Positions 9,398 through 17,864 of a stretch of 64,000 nt of DNA are shown here, piece after piece. The DNA lies in assembly GCA_030538475.1 (NCBI GenBank), contig JAUNTX010000002.1, positions 186,001 through 250,000 on the forward strand. Reading direction: 5' to 3'. This stretch comes from Dermabacter sp. (lineage in GTDB: Bacteria > Actinomycetota > Actinomycetes > Actinomycetales > Dermabacteraceae). Each line of letters begins with the position of its first letter. Position 1 is the stretch's first letter. A model generated the notes under the pieces. It saw only the letters and a program-made list of their open reading frames with translations. It was not told the DNA's origin and did no database searches. Position numbers and translations under genes: made by a program.

Positions 9398-10272
9398 GAT
9401 TGCCGGGCGCCCTTGTGTGCGCCGTCGGTCTCGCGTAGGGCGATAGCGCCGGGGAGTGCGCGGATCGCCCACGCCGGATCATCCGTGCTGATCGAATCCA
9501 CGCCGAGGCGCACAGCCTTGTGGAGCTGCTCGGCCGCGTTCACGGTCCACACGTTGACGCGCATCCCGCGGCGCCTCGCCTCAGCCACGTCGGCCTCCGT
9601 AATGCCGTCGATCGAGCAGCTGAACCACCCGCACTCAAGCTCCTCCATGAGCGCCCACATTCCCGTGCGCGCCCGGTCCAGGATGAGCCCGCGCTGCACA
9701 TGCGGCGCCGCCGCCTTCACCACCCGCAGCGCCTCCGGCACGAAGGAAATGACCGTATCGCGCGCGCCGTGATCGGGCCGCTGGGCGTGCATGAGGCTCG
9801 CCGCCGCGATGGCCGCCTCCGCCACCTTCACCTCGACGTACAGGCCAAGGTCTCGCATCGCGAGCAGTTCCCCGAGGTGCGGCACGGGGTGCCCGCCGAG
9901 CAGGTCCACGCTCGCCAACTGCGCATCCGACAGATCCGCCACCGCGCCCGTGGCGAGCGGGCCCGCAGGATCGGCGGTGCGATCAATGCTCTCGTCATGA
10001 ATGATGATCGGGGTGCCGTCGCGGCTCAGGTGTACGTCGCACTCCACGAACGTGGCGCCGTCGGCCTCCGCCCTCTCAAAGGCCGCCATCGTGTTTTCCG
10101 ACTCCACGAGCGAGGCCCCGCGGTGCCCCACAATCGTGGGCGCGTACGCCCCGGGACGCGGCACGGCGCCGGGGGTATTGGGGGTGTCAGGGAGGGCGAG
10201 GGAGTCTGCGCTAGCGTTCACATCGCCAGCGTAGGCGGCCCACATGTCCTCGACCTGTCTGCCAGATGACAT
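9394..10272 (-). CDS. Glycerophosphodiester phosphodiesterase family protein
   Basis: 292 residues. It has the GDPD TIM-barrel signature: VGHRGASLVESENTMAAF with the first catalytic His and Arg, ECDVHLSRDGTPIIIHDE with the metal-ligand Glu and Asp and the second His, and LYVEVK. The C-terminal MRVNVWTVNAAEQL and SISTDDP complete the family pattern. It hydrolyses glycerophosphodiesters to glycerol 3-phosphate and an alcohol. No signal peptide, so it is probably cytoplasmic. The start at 10272 is fixed by GGAGGTG 7-8 nt upstream; a longer reading into 10704 would only run antisense to the next gene. Confidence 0.88.
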   Translation of the reverse strand: MSSGRQVEDMWAAYAGDVNASADSLALPDTPNTPGAVPRPGAYAPTIVGHRGASLVESENTMAAFERAEADGATFVECDVHLSRDGTPIIIHDESIDRTADPAGPLATGAVADLSDAQLASVDLLGGHPVPHLGELLAMRDLGLYVEVKVAEAAIAAASLMHAQRPDHGARDTVISFVPEALRVVKAAAPHVQRGLILDRARTGMWALMEELECGWFSCSIDGITEADVAEARRRGMRVNVWTVNAAEQLHKAVRLGVDSISTDDPAWAIRALPGAIALRETDGAHKGARQS

Positions 10273-10338
10273 CGCGTTCACCTCCGCGCTCCGGCGCCAT
10301 CCGCAGCCCCACCCACACCTCTCATCCCAGGAGCCCTC

Positions 10339-10767
10339 ATGACCAGCACTTTCGCCCCCTACATCTCGTTTCCCGGCAACGCCACGGAAGCGTTCACCTT
10401 CTACCAGAGCGTCTTCGGCGGCGAGCTCACCCTCATGCACTACGAGGAGCAGCTCGCGGCGGGCGCCGAGTTCCCGTTCACGCCGCCGCCCGGAGTCGTG
10501 GCCCACGGCACCCTCGAGGGCGGGTATGTGACGCTCGCGGGCGGGGACGATGTGGCGGAGAATCCGGAACCGTTCAACCGCGGCTCGCTGTCCTTCCTCG
10601 TGAGCCCCGCGACGGTCGAGGAGGCCGAACGGCTCATCGAGGGCGTCACGGCGGGCGGCGGCCAGGTCACCATGCCGTTCCTCCAGGCGCCGTGGGGCGA
10701 TCACTACGGGCAGTGCGAGGACAGGTTCGGGATGGTGTGGCAGTTCGCCGTCTCGCCCGCCGCCTGA
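10339..10767 (+). CDS. VOC family protein (PhnB/glyoxalase-like)
   Basis: 142 residues. The FPGNATEAFTFYQSVFGGEL start and the closing WGDHYGQCEDRFGMVWQFA are typical of PhnB-type members of the vicinal oxygen chelate superfamily, often annotated as 3-demethylubiquinone methyltransferase-like. No enzymatic activity is established for this group. It is divergent from the glycerophosphodiesterase and convergent with the cyclodeaminase homologue. A second relative with the same YYQSVFGGEL block lies at 55296-55766. Confidence 0.8.
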   Translation: MTSTFAPYISFPGNATEAFTFYQSVFGGELTLMHYEEQLAAGAEFPFTPPPGVVAHGTLEGGYVTLAGGDDVAENPEPFNRGSLSFLVSPATVEEAERLIEGVTAGGGQVTMPFLQAPWGDHYGQCEDRFGMVWQFAVSPAA

Positions 10768-10789
10768 CCTAGCCTTCCGGTCTCTCGCG

Positions 10790-11740
10790 TCAGCCTTCCG
10801 GGTGCGCGTCCATGACCGCCGCGGCCACCACGAGGTCCTGCCAGCTCATCCCGACGGTCTTGATGACGGCGGGCCGGGTGCGAGGCCGCGCCGCGGTCGC
10901 GCCCTCCCCGCGTCGCAGCAGGTCGCGCATCGGTACGAGGTCGCCTTCGGTGATCGCGCCGTCGGCGATGGCGAGCACCACGTCGCCCGCCTCGCGCAGC
11001 GCGGTCGCCACGTCCTCAACGATCACATCGGAGCGGGCCAGGAGGGCAGCGGGCAGCTCGCGCACGTCCGGCTGGTGAGCGCCGACGGCAAGGATCACCG
11101 CGTGCTCCGGCACGTCCTCGTCGGCGAACAGCGGCTCGCGCGCCGCGGTCGCACACACGATCACGTCGGCCCCCGCGAGCGCTTTTGCCGCCGGGGCGGA
11201 GCCCAGCGCGTGGACCTGACCGAGCCCTCGCGCGTCAGCGCCCGCGCGCTCGGGGCTGCGCACCACGAAGTCCACGTTTCCCAGCTCGGGGAACTCGTCG
11301 GCAAGGGCGTGCGCATGGCCGACGCCCTGCGCGCCCGCGCCGTAGATGAGGACTCGCGGGGCGGTGACGCCGTCGGCCATGAGCGCGCGGAGGTAGGGGC
11401 GGGCACCCGCGATGGCGACGGCGGGTGTGCGCAGGGTGGTGAGGGCGGTGCCGTCGAGCGTGGCCTTCAGGCTCAGGGTCTCGGCGTCGTGCAGCAGGTA
11501 GGTGGCCTGGACGAACGGGAGGCCGCGCTCCGGGTTGCCGGGCGCGAGCGTGGCCACCTTGATGCCCGCGTGAGCGCCAACGGAGGTGGGCATCGTGAGG
11601 AAGGTGCCGTGGGGGACGTCGGTGAAGGTGCGTTCGGGATCGGTGGCGGGATCGAAGCCGCTGTGCAAGGCGGCCGTGAGGGCGTCGGCAGCGGCGGCGT
11701 AGCCGAGGGAGAGGACGTCGGACTCGGTGAAGGTGCGCAT
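10790..11740 (-). CDS. Ornithine cyclodeaminase / mu-crystallin family protein
   Basis: 316 residues, the usual length. The N-terminal part has the substrate-lid pattern (GTFLTMPTSVGAHAGIKV, TLLHDAE-like YLLHDAETLSLKATLDGT) and the Rossmann motif IYGAGAQGVGHAHAL. Members deaminate ornithine to proline, or reduce cyclic imines or make alanine dehydrogenase-type products with NAD(P)H. The exact substrate is not determinable. No Shine-Dalgarno is seen before the ATG; CACGCT sits 6 nt upstream, so the mRNA may be leaderless. It is divergent from the luciferase-like gene, with an 18-bp palindrome between. Confidence 0.82.
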   Translation of the reverse strand: MRTFTESDVLSLGYAAAADALTAALHSGFDPATDPERTFTDVPHGTFLTMPTSVGAHAGIKVATLAPGNPERGLPFVQATYLLHDAETLSLKATLDGTALTTLRTPAVAIAGARPYLRALMADGVTAPRVLIYGAGAQGVGHAHALADEFPELGNVDFVVRSPERAGADARGLGQVHALGSAPAAKALAGADVIVCATAAREPLFADEDVPEHAVILAVGAHQPDVRELPAALLARSDVIVEDVATALREAGDVVLAIADGAITEGDLVPMRDLLRRGEGATAARPRTRPAVIKTVGMSWQDLVVAAAVMDAHPEG

Positions 11741-11856
11741 GCGTTAAGCGTGGCAGCGCCGGGTGGGCGGCCTCTGGGTAGCGCGGGGGCGCGGCGGGGA
11801 TGGCGCGGGGGTGGCGCGGGCCACACCCTGAGATGATGGGGGCACCACCGGCGTTA

Positions 11857-11874
11857 TAGTTGACATATCAACTA
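11857..11874. promoter_or_regulatory. 18-bp palindrome TAGTTGA-cata-TCAACTA, probable operator
   Basis: Perfect 7-bp arms around CATA, 23 nt before the luciferase-like gene start and 117 nt from the divergent cyclodeaminase. The sequence is AT-rich against a very GC-rich background, and its size and symmetry suit a MarR- or PadR-type dimer. TTGACA within it could double as a -35 element. No regulator gene is adjacent. Confidence 0.6.
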
Positions 11875-11896
11875 CTTTTCTTGGGAAAGGCACACC

Positions 11897-12952
11897 ATGA
11901 GAGCCTTCGGCTTCCTCTCCTTCGGGCACTACGAGATCCTCGGCCGCGGCGGCATGCCCGACGCGAGCCAGATGCTCCACGACACGATGGACATCGCCAC
12001 CGCCGCCGACGAGCTCGGCGTCAACGGCGCCTACGTGCGCGTGCACCACTGGGCCACCCAGGCCGCCTCCCCCATGCCGCTGCTCGCCGCGATGGCCGCC
12101 CGCACGAAGAACATCGAGGTGGGCACCGGGGTCATCGACATGCGCTACGAAAACCCCCTCTACCTGGCCGAAGAGACCGCCGCTCTGGACCTCATCGCGA
12201 GCCGGCGCATCGCCCTCGGCATCTCCCGCGGCTCCCCCGAACAGGCCATGCGCGGCTGGGAACCGTTCGGCTACACCGGCAGCACCGACCCCCGCGGCGC
12301 CGACATCGCCCGCCCCAAGTTCGACCTCTACCTGCGGGCCCTCAAGGGCGAACGCCTGGCCGACGCCGACCCGCGCCAGTTCGGCCGGGGGCAGCGTCTG
12401 CGGATCGAACCCCACTCCCCCGGGGTTGCCGAACGCATCTGGTGGGGCGCCGCCACCCGCGACAGCGCTGAATGGGCAGGCCGCGTCGGCGTGAACCTCA
12501 TGAGCTCCACGCTGCTCACCGAAGCCACCGGCGATTCCTTCGCCGACCTTCAGGCCGAACAGCTCGCTCGCTACCGCGCAGCCTTCGCCGAGGCGGGGCA
12601 CGCGTTCACGCCCCGCACCTCCGTCTCCCGCTCCATCTTCCCGATCGTCACCGATCAGGACCGCCGCTACTTCGGGCCCCGCTCCGGCCAGAGCGTCGAC
12701 CAGGTGGGCGAGATCGACGGCTACACCTCGACCTTCGGCAAGACCTACGCGGCAGAGCCCGACGTGCTTGTCCAGCAGCTCAAGCAGGACGCCGCCGTCA
12801 TGTCTGCCGACACCCTCATGCTCACGATCCCGAACCAGCTCGGGGCGGAATACAACATCCACCTCCTCGAATCGTTCGCCAAGTACGTGGCGCCGGAACT
12901 GGGCTGGAAGCCGAACTGGGAAGGACCCGTCGAGGGGTACGCGCTCTCATAA
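11897..12952 (+). CDS. Luciferase-like (LLM class) flavin-dependent oxidoreductase
   Basis: 351 residues with the bacterial luciferase fold: an N-terminal MRAFGFLSFGHYE strand, DMRYENPLYLAEETAALDLIASRR (about residues 82-105), the flavin-phosphate region GISRGSPEQAM and a C-terminal ESFAKYVAPEL helix. Family members use FMNH2 and oxygen to hydroxylate or cleave small molecules and need a reductase partner; an NADPH-dependent FMN reductase gene lies 2.8 kb away at 15799. GGGAAAGG lies 8 nt before the ATG. Expression is probably controlled through the upstream palindrome. Confidence 0.85.
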   Translation: MRAFGFLSFGHYEILGRGGMPDASQMLHDTMDIATAADELGVNGAYVRVHHWATQAASPMPLLAAMAARTKNIEVGTGVIDMRYENPLYLAEETAALDLIASRRIALGISRGSPEQAMRGWEPFGYTGSTDPRGADIARPKFDLYLRALKGERLADADPRQFGRGQRLRIEPHSPGVAERIWWGAATRDSAEWAGRVGVNLMSSTLLTEATGDSFADLQAEQLARYRAAFAEAGHAFTPRTSVSRSIFPIVTDQDRRYFGPRSGQSVDQVGEIDGYTSTFGKTYAAEPDVLVQQLKQDAAVMSADTLMLTIPNQLGAEYNIHLLESFAKYVAPELGWKPNWEGPVEGYALS

Positions 12953-12973
12953 GCACGATGCCATGATGGACGG

Positions 12974-13432
12974 ATGAACGAGTTCGCTCCTGGATTCCTC
13001 ATCCGTCCATCGGTCGGCTCGTCAGAGTATCCACAGCTCGTGGACATCTGGCGCAGCGCCGTCCTGGCAACCCATGACTTTCTGGATCCGTCTGATGCCG
13101 AGCGCATTGAAGACAGTCTGATACCTCAGTATTTTCCGGCCGTCTCGATGCTCGTTGCTGAGGGCCCCTCTGGACCGGTGGGCTTCGCCGGAGTCGCCGA
13201 GGGGAATCTCGAGATGCTCTTCGTCTTGAACTCGGTCCGCGGCACAGGCGTTGGGACGGCGCTGCTCAACGAGGCCATCGCCCAGCACGGCGTGACCACG
13301 GTAGATGTCAACGAGCAGAACACGGGAGCACTTGGCTTCTACCTCAAGCGGGGGTTTGTGCGGGTGGGCCGGAGCGAACTCGACGGCGATGGCCGTCCTT
13401 ATCCGCTCCTCCATCTGGAGATTCCCGCCTGA
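12974..13432 (+). CDS. GNAT family N-acetyltransferase
   Basis: 152 residues. LEMLFVLNSVRGTGVGTALLNEA contains the acetyl-CoA pyrophosphate loop (R-G-T-G-V-G-T-A), followed by TVDVNEQNTGALGFYLKRGFVRVGR, the usual GNAT motif B. Closest in pattern to YjaB-like putative acetyltransferases. It starts 19 nt after the luciferase-like stop, has no Shine-Dalgarno, and CATGAT lies exactly 6 nt before the ATG, so it may be read from a leaderless transcript. Substrate unknown. Confidence 0.82.
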   Translation: MNEFAPGFLIRPSVGSSEYPQLVDIWRSAVLATHDFLDPSDAERIEDSLIPQYFPAVSMLVAEGPSGPVGFAGVAEGNLEMLFVLNSVRGTGVGTALLNEAIAQHGVTTVDVNEQNTGALGFYLKRGFVRVGRSELDGDGRPYPLLHLEIPA

Positions 13433-13495
13433 GCAGGCCCACGGGGTGAGGTTTTCCGGCACCCTCGCCGCTCGTCCCCGTGGCACGATGAGCGC

Positions 13496-13984
13496 ATGAC
13501 TGCCTTCACGATCCGCTCCCCGCAGCCCGGCGAAGCCGACATTCTTGCGGACCTGCACCTTCGCACCTGACAAGAAACGTATGCGGACGCCTTTCCCGCG
13601 TCAGCATGGAACGACGAGGCGCGTAAGGACCGGGTGGCCATGTGGGAAGCCATCACGGGCACGGAACAGCGCGGCAGGTACTTCGCCGTCGCGGAGCGCG
13701 ATGGCACTCCCATCGGCCCGGCGGGGTCGGGAGGCTCGACCCTTTTCTTCCTCTACGTCCTCGCGGACCACCATGGCTCGGGGGTCGGTCAGGCACTTTT
13801 CGATGCCGTCATGCCCGAGGGACCCGCGGAGCTGTGGGGGCTTGAGGGGAATGCTCGCGCTCTCGCCTTCTATGCGCGCAACGGCTTCGTCCTCGACGGC
13901 GAGCGCCAGCCGACAGGTTTCGACACCGGCGGCGATGAGCTGCACATGGTCCGGCCATGCAGATGCAGCGATCAGGCCACCTGA
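13496..13984 (+). pseudogene. GNAT N-acetyltransferase broken by an in-frame TGA
   Basis: An ATG at 13496 opens a GNAT reading frame (MTAFTIRSPQPGEADILADL) that meets TGA at codon 25 (13568-13570) and then continues in the same frame to 13984. The residues around the stop, LHLRT-stop-QETYADAFP, are the place where homologues have a conserved Trp (LHxRSWREAY-like), so TGG to TGA is the likely change. The rest keeps VLADHHGSGVGQALFDAV and ARALAFYARNGFVLDGE, but the segment before it is shorter than usual. A shortened protein could start at ATG 13634. The last codons read into the remnant of an antitoxin gene on the other strand. No sign of selenocysteine insertion. Confidence 0.75.
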
Positions 13985-14173
13985 ATCCGTTGGTCTCCCA
14001 CCACGTACTCGAGCGCGAGATTGCCACCGACAGCTTCAAGATAGCGACGGATCGTTCTCACCTTCACGCAATCGATACGCCTGGAGCTCTGCAAGCATCC
14101 TCGCCTTATGCTCATCAATGATCGCCCGATCTGCCGGGTATTTTGCCGCCAACTCTTCGTAGCTCAACACCAT
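13972..14173 (-). pseudogene. XRE-family antitoxin remnant with its helix-turn-helix deleted
   Basis: From ATG 14173 the frame reads MVLSYEELAAKYPADRAIID, HKARMLAELQAYRLRE and then terminates out of register at 14036. In another frame, directly after the same point, the sequence reads KVRTIRRYLEAVGGN, LALEYVVGDQRIQVA and a stop at 13972-13974. These are the N- and C-terminal ends of HTH-type antitoxins of the HigA/XRE class, in which about 40 residues with the DNA-binding domain normally separate them. An internal deletion that also shifted the frame explains both pieces. No partner toxin is seen beside it. Confidence 0.7.
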
Positions 14174-14178
14174 GCCCC

Positions 14179-14568
14179 TCACTCCCCCGCCACGACCTCG
14201 ACCTTGTACCCAGCCGCATTTTCGAGCCAGCCCGCGTAGTGGTCGGGGCCTCCAGCGTGGGGGTAGCGGTCGTGGTAGTGGGGGCGCCAGCCGTGGGCGG
14301 GGGCGTCGGCTATGAGCGCATCCACCTGGGCTCTGGTGCCGCCGTGGAACGCGAGGTGGTTGAGGCCGGGCTGGCGCCGGTTGTGGCGGGTGCCGTCGGT
14401 GTTCGGGGAGGCGGTGAGGGTGAGGTAGGTACCGCCCGCGTCCCAGCTCTGCCCGTCGGGCCACTCCTGGACTTTCGTGAAGCCCACGCGGTCCAGGAAC
14501 CAGGCCCAGGCCGGGAACTCGGCTGCGGGATCAGCGAGCCAGAGTTCAACGTGGTGGAAACCTGCCAC
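14179..14568 (-). CDS. VOC family protein (glyoxalase/bleomycin resistance-like)
   Basis: 129 residues. FHHVELWLADPAAEFPAWAWFLDRVGF opens the beta-alpha-beta-beta-beta module, GLNHLAFHGGTRAQVDALI opens the second, and NAAGYKVEVVA closes it; His5 or His6, the His of NHLAFHG and the Glu near the C-terminus can form the metal site. The start is a GTG at 14568 with GGGGGA 5 nt upstream; there is no ATG in range. Substrate not known. It follows the antitoxin remnant by 5 nt on the same strand. Confidence 0.8.
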   Translation of the reverse strand: MAGFHHVELWLADPAAEFPAWAWFLDRVGFTKVQEWPDGQSWDAGGTYLTLTASPNTDGTRHNRRQPGLNHLAFHGGTRAQVDALIADAPAHGWRPHYHDRYPHAGGPDHYAGWLENAAGYKVEVVAGE

Positions 14569-14653
14569 GATCTTCCCCCTACTCCGCGGGATCGGAAACG
14601 GCGGGAGCGCCCGGACCGGCGGAGGCACGGGCGCTGTCGGTGGCGCGGGCGCT

Positions 14654-15718
14654 CTAGACAGCGCGGGCACGTGCCGTGGCGCGGCGGCGATACACCACGA
14701 GGATGCCGACGAGGATGATCGCGGCCATCATGACCCAGCTGACCACGCCGAGCCCGACGTGCACGATCGGGTTCGGCGGGTGCGCGGCCGACGCCAGGAG
14801 CAGCCCGATCCCGGCGGCACCGTTGATGGCGGCATGGCCGAACACGGCGGGCCACACGGAGCCGGTCACGAGGCGGCTCCAGCCGAGGATCACGCCCATG
14901 AGCATGCAGGCCACGCTCATGAGAAGCACGCCCCACATGTCGAACAGCCCAAAATTGTGGCCGAGCAGCGTGAGCGGCGCGTGCCACACACCCCAGATGA
15001 GCCCGTGCAGGAGGAGGGCGGGCCAGGTGCCGAGCGGCAGGAGCCGCGGCAGCAGCCAGCCTCGCCAGCCGAACTCTTCGCCTGCCGCGGGCAGCACGTT
15101 CATGAGGGCGAGGGCAGGCCCGATGAGGATCTGGATGAGCACGATGACGCCGACGGGCACGGGGTTGGCGACGCCACCGGACTGTTCGATCAGCATGGAC
15201 TCGAAGTAGGAGAAGTGCTGCAGGTCGAGCGTGAAGCCGAACAGGGCGGCGGAGACGAACGGCTGGACCAGGAAGAACACCCACACGCCGACGTAAAGTG
15301 CGGCGGTGATGCCGAGCGTCCGCTTCCACGGGGTGAGCGGCCACAGGCCCAGCGCCCGCGGCAGGGCCTTGATTCGGTCCCCGAACGCCATGCGAGCGCT
15401 GGGCTCCGTCGGCCCTTCCTGAACGGCGCCGACATCACCCGCGCCCGTGCCGGTTCCGGGGCCGACGCCCGTGCCCGGCTGAACCCGGGGCCAGATGAGT
15501 TCGCAAACGAGGGCGGCGACCGTGGGGGTGAACATCATGACCACGCCCGTGACCTGCACGATGATGGGGACAACCCCGGGGTCGATCTCGATGGCGGCGC
15601 CGGAACGCGCGGTGAGCCACAGCGGGAGGGCCACGAGCCAGGCGAGGCCGTAGGCCAGGGCGACGAAGACGATGACGGGCACGGCCCAGCCGTGGCCGGG
15701 CGAGGTGGCGCGGGGCAT
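14654..15718 (-). CDS. CPBP family intramembrane metalloprotease (CAAX/Abi-like)
   Basis: 354 residues and about eight membrane segments. The Abi catalytic motifs are present: AAGEEFGWRGWLLPRLL (the EExxxR motif) and GVWHAPLTLLGHNFGLF (second His motif), and a last FGHAAING. Between the second and third helices is a Gly/Thr/Pro-rich loop. Such proteases cleave membrane substrates; in Gram-positive bacteria some give bacteriocin self-immunity. The ATG at 15718 has GAGGGG 8 nt upstream; an ATG 6 nt earlier (15724) is too close to that site. Confidence 0.85.
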   Translation of the reverse strand: MPRATSPGHGWAVPVIVFVALAYGLAWLVALPLWLTARSGAAIEIDPGVVPIIVQVTGVVMMFTPTVAALVCELIWPRVQPGTGVGPGTGTGAGDVGAVQEGPTEPSARMAFGDRIKALPRALGLWPLTPWKRTLGITAALYVGVWVFFLVQPFVSAALFGFTLDLQHFSYFESMLIEQSGGVANPVPVGVIVLIQILIGPALALMNVLPAAGEEFGWRGWLLPRLLPLGTWPALLLHGLIWGVWHAPLTLLGHNFGLFDMWGVLLMSVACMLMGVILGWSRLVTGSVWPAVFGHAAINGAAGIGLLLASAAHPPNPIVHVGLGVVSWVMMAAIILVGILVVYRRRATARARAV

Positions 15719-15798
15719 AGTCATGCCCCTCACTCTATCCAGCCGCCGTCGTGCCCGGATCCACCTTTTCGCCAGGCACCGCGCATACACTCCCGGCT

Positions 15799-16353
15799 AT
15801 GACCAGGCTTCTCATCATTCATGGAACTGACCGCCCCACCCGGAAGGGCATCTCGGTCTCACGCGCGTTCGAGGAGGTCGCCCGCACGACGACCGACTTT
15901 GACGTGCAGCTCGCGGACCTGCAGCAGATCGCGCTGCCGTTCTTTAACGAGGAGGAGCATCCGCGCAGCGGCAACTATCAGCTCGAGCACACGAAGGCGT
16001 GGGCGGCGACTGTGGCGGCGGCCGACGTGATCGTGTGGGCCACGTCCGAATACAACGCGGGCTATCCGGCGCCGCTCAAGAACGCGATTGACTACCTCTA
16101 CAACGAGTGGACGGGTAAGCCGCTCGGCATCATCGCGTGGGGCGCGGGCGGCGGCGGGGCGAGCGCCGCGGGGATGCTGCGCCAGGTGGGCGAGCGCATG
16201 AAGATGCGCGTGGTGGGCGAGGCCCTGCTGTACCCGTCGTTCACGTCGGATGTGGATGAGGCGGGCGTGCTCCACCCAAGCGAGGAGTGGCGTGCGAGCG
16301 CCGTTGAACTTCTGGCTCAGCTGCGCGAGGCTGCCCGCAGCACCGACGAGTAA
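15799..16353 (+). CDS. NADPH-dependent FMN reductase family protein
   Basis: 184 residues with a flavodoxin-like fold. The first strand is TRLLIIHGTDRPTRKG (phosphate-binding loop), and WATSEYNAGYPAPLKNAIDYL is the family signature near residue 90, followed by the GAGGGGASAAG loop. It uses NAD(P)H to reduce FMN or quinones, and could supply reduced flavin to the luciferase-like enzyme at 11897. TACACT lies 7 nt before the ATG with no Shine-Dalgarno, suggesting a leaderless mRNA. Confidence 0.85.
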   Translation: MTRLLIIHGTDRPTRKGISVSRAFEEVARTTTDFDVQLADLQQIALPFFNEEEHPRSGNYQLEHTKAWAATVAAADVIVWATSEYNAGYPAPLKNAIDYLYNEWTGKPLGIIAWGAGGGGASAAGMLRQVGERMKMRVVGEALLYPSFTSDVDEAGVLHPSEEWRASAVELLAQLREAARSTDE

Positions 16354-16418
16354 GACCGCCAGGCGCCGCGAACTGCTCAGCGCAGACCGACACCGCAACC
16401 GCCTCCAAGGAGATCCCG

Positions 16419-16976
16419 ATGGATATTTCGGCCCGGATCGAGAAGCTGCGGCTCACGGCTGCGATGGATGGCCCGCGCGGCCCGGAGTGGCTGGTGCTGC
16501 GCTGGACGCCGTCCACCACGACGTCCAAGAGCACGCTGTTTCGGTATTTGACGGAGCCGGATCTGCTGGCCCTGTGGTCGCCCATCGTGCCGGATCGTCC
16601 CCTCACGCGGCCGGGCACGGCGGTGGCGCGCGAGAGCCCCGAGTCGCCGTCCACGACGGCGTATGTGGTCTCGGTGGTGCCGGGGCAGGAGGTGACGCAT
16701 CGGTGGGGGCGCGATACGCTCCGCTGGCGCCTGATCGACGGGGGCGTGATCGAGTCCGACGGTTGCCGGCTCAAGCTCGAGCAGGAACTGGAGCGGCCCG
16801 AGTACGCCAGTAAGTATGCGGCGGGCTGGCACGTGTGCCTCGCGGTGCTCGACGCGCTGCTCGCGGGCGAGAAGCAGGAGAGGATCGTGGGGGCCGACGC
16901 GCTCGATCACGGCTGGCGTGCGTTGCGCCGTACCTATTGGGAGCAGCTTCCCGGGCAGAGCGATCAGGACCTGTAG
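16419..16976 (+). CDS. SRPBCC (START/AHSA1-like) domain protein
   Basis: 185 residues. The segment RYLTEPDLLALWSPIVPDRP, the following VTHRWGRDTLRWRLID and GWHVCLAVLDALLAGE fit the SRPBCC helix-grip fold of Activator of Hsp90-ATPase-like proteins, which bind hydrophobic ligands. Function unknown. AAGGAGA sits 7 nt before the ATG. It lies 65 nt after the FMN reductase on the same strand, possibly in one transcript. Confidence 0.7.
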   Translation: MDISARIEKLRLTAAMDGPRGPEWLVLRWTPSTTTSKSTLFRYLTEPDLLALWSPIVPDRPLTRPGTAVARESPESPSTTAYVVSVVPGQEVTHRWGRDTLRWRLIDGGVIESDGCRLKLEQELERPEYASKYAAGWHVCLAVLDALLAGEKQERIVGADALDHGWRALRRTYWEQLPGQSDQDL

Positions 16977-17079
16977 GCGCAGACGAAGCCCCAGGTCAGG
17001 CCCGGTGGGTGGCCGTCGCGTGAAGCGCGCCACCGATCGGGACCCCGTTCTTTACATGTGTCAGTCAGGCCCCTAAGTT

Positions 17080-17110
17080 TTACAGATGTAAGAGTCTTAC
17101 AAATGTAAGA
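17080..17110. promoter_or_regulatory. Two palindromic operators before the TetR gene
   Basis: TTACA-ga-TGTAA at 17080-17091 and TCTTACA-aa-TGTAAGA at 17095-17110, with centres 17 bp apart and the second ending 26 nt before the TetR start. TTTACA at 17051 may be a -35 box for this promoter. The tandem sites on the regulator's own promoter suggest autoregulation and control of the downstream YhgE/Pip gene. Confidence 0.65.
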
Positions 17111-17136
17111 GAAATTGGCTTGTGAAGGACACCCGC

Positions 17137-17751
17137 ATGAGCACCTCGGCACTCGCTTCCCCCGCCGCCATCAGCGCGGCGAGCCTCGACCCGCGCGCCC
17201 AGCGCTCGCGCGACCTGCTCATCGCCGCGATGATCGAGCACCTGGACCGCACCCTCACCCCTCCCGGAATCTCCGAACTGGTCAAGGCCGCCGGATCCTC
17301 CCGCCCCACCTTCTACCAGCACTTCGGCGACATCCCCACCCTCATGCACGAGGCAGCGATGCGCCGCCTCGAATCGGCCTTCGCGGCCTTCCCCGCCCCC
17401 ACCGCCGAGCACACGGGGCCGTGGACGGACTTCGCCACCGCGCATTTCCCCACCCTGTTCACGCACCTCGTGGAGCACCGCGACTTCTACCTCGCCATCG
17501 TCGATGGACCGAGCGGGGTCGCCGCCCTTAATCGGCTCATCGAGTTCCTCGCGGCCCGCATGCAACTGAGCGCGCCCCTGCACGCCGCCATCGTGCGCCG
17601 AGTCGGCGCCGCCGAAGCCCCGCGCTTCGCCCAGTTCCTCGCCTCCGGGCTCACCCTCGTGGCCGTGGACGATCTTCGCGCCCACACCGACGTCCCCAGC
17701 ATGGTCGCCACCACGACCGCCTACCTCGCGGCCGCGACCGATAGCCGGTAG
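17137..17751 (+). CDS. TetR/AcrR family transcriptional regulator
   Basis: 204 residues. The N-terminal DNA-binding domain covers about residues 20-70 (AQRSRDLLIAAMIEHLD ... SRPTFYQHFGDIPTLMHEA), with the recognition helix at SRPTFYQHF. The C-terminal part is an all-helical ligand/dimer domain. It is a repressor candidate for itself and the YhgE/Pip gene 113 nt downstream, as such pairs are common in Gram-positive bacteria. AAGGA lies 8 nt before the ATG; the GTG at 17122 is less likely. Confidence 0.88.
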   Translation: MSTSALASPAAISAASLDPRAQRSRDLLIAAMIEHLDRTLTPPGISELVKAAGSSRPTFYQHFGDIPTLMHEAAMRRLESAFAAFPAPTAEHTGPWTDFATAHFPTLFTHLVEHRDFYLAIVDGPSGVAALNRLIEFLAARMQLSAPLHAAIVRRVGAAEAPRFAQFLASGLTLVAVDDLRAHTDVPSMVATTTAYLAAATDSR

Positions 17752-17864
17752 CGCCCCGCGCCGTTGTCGTCGGCCCCCGTCGGCCCCACCCCCTGACGCC
17801 CCACGCCACCCGCGGCCCGGGCGCTCACCCCAGACGCCATTTTTCCTGTGTCCAAAGGATTCCC

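Noticed and set aside
13568..13570. TGA as selenocysteine codon in the GNAT gene
   Set aside because: Homologues have Trp, not Cys, at this place, and no stem-loop suitable for selenocysteine insertion follows.
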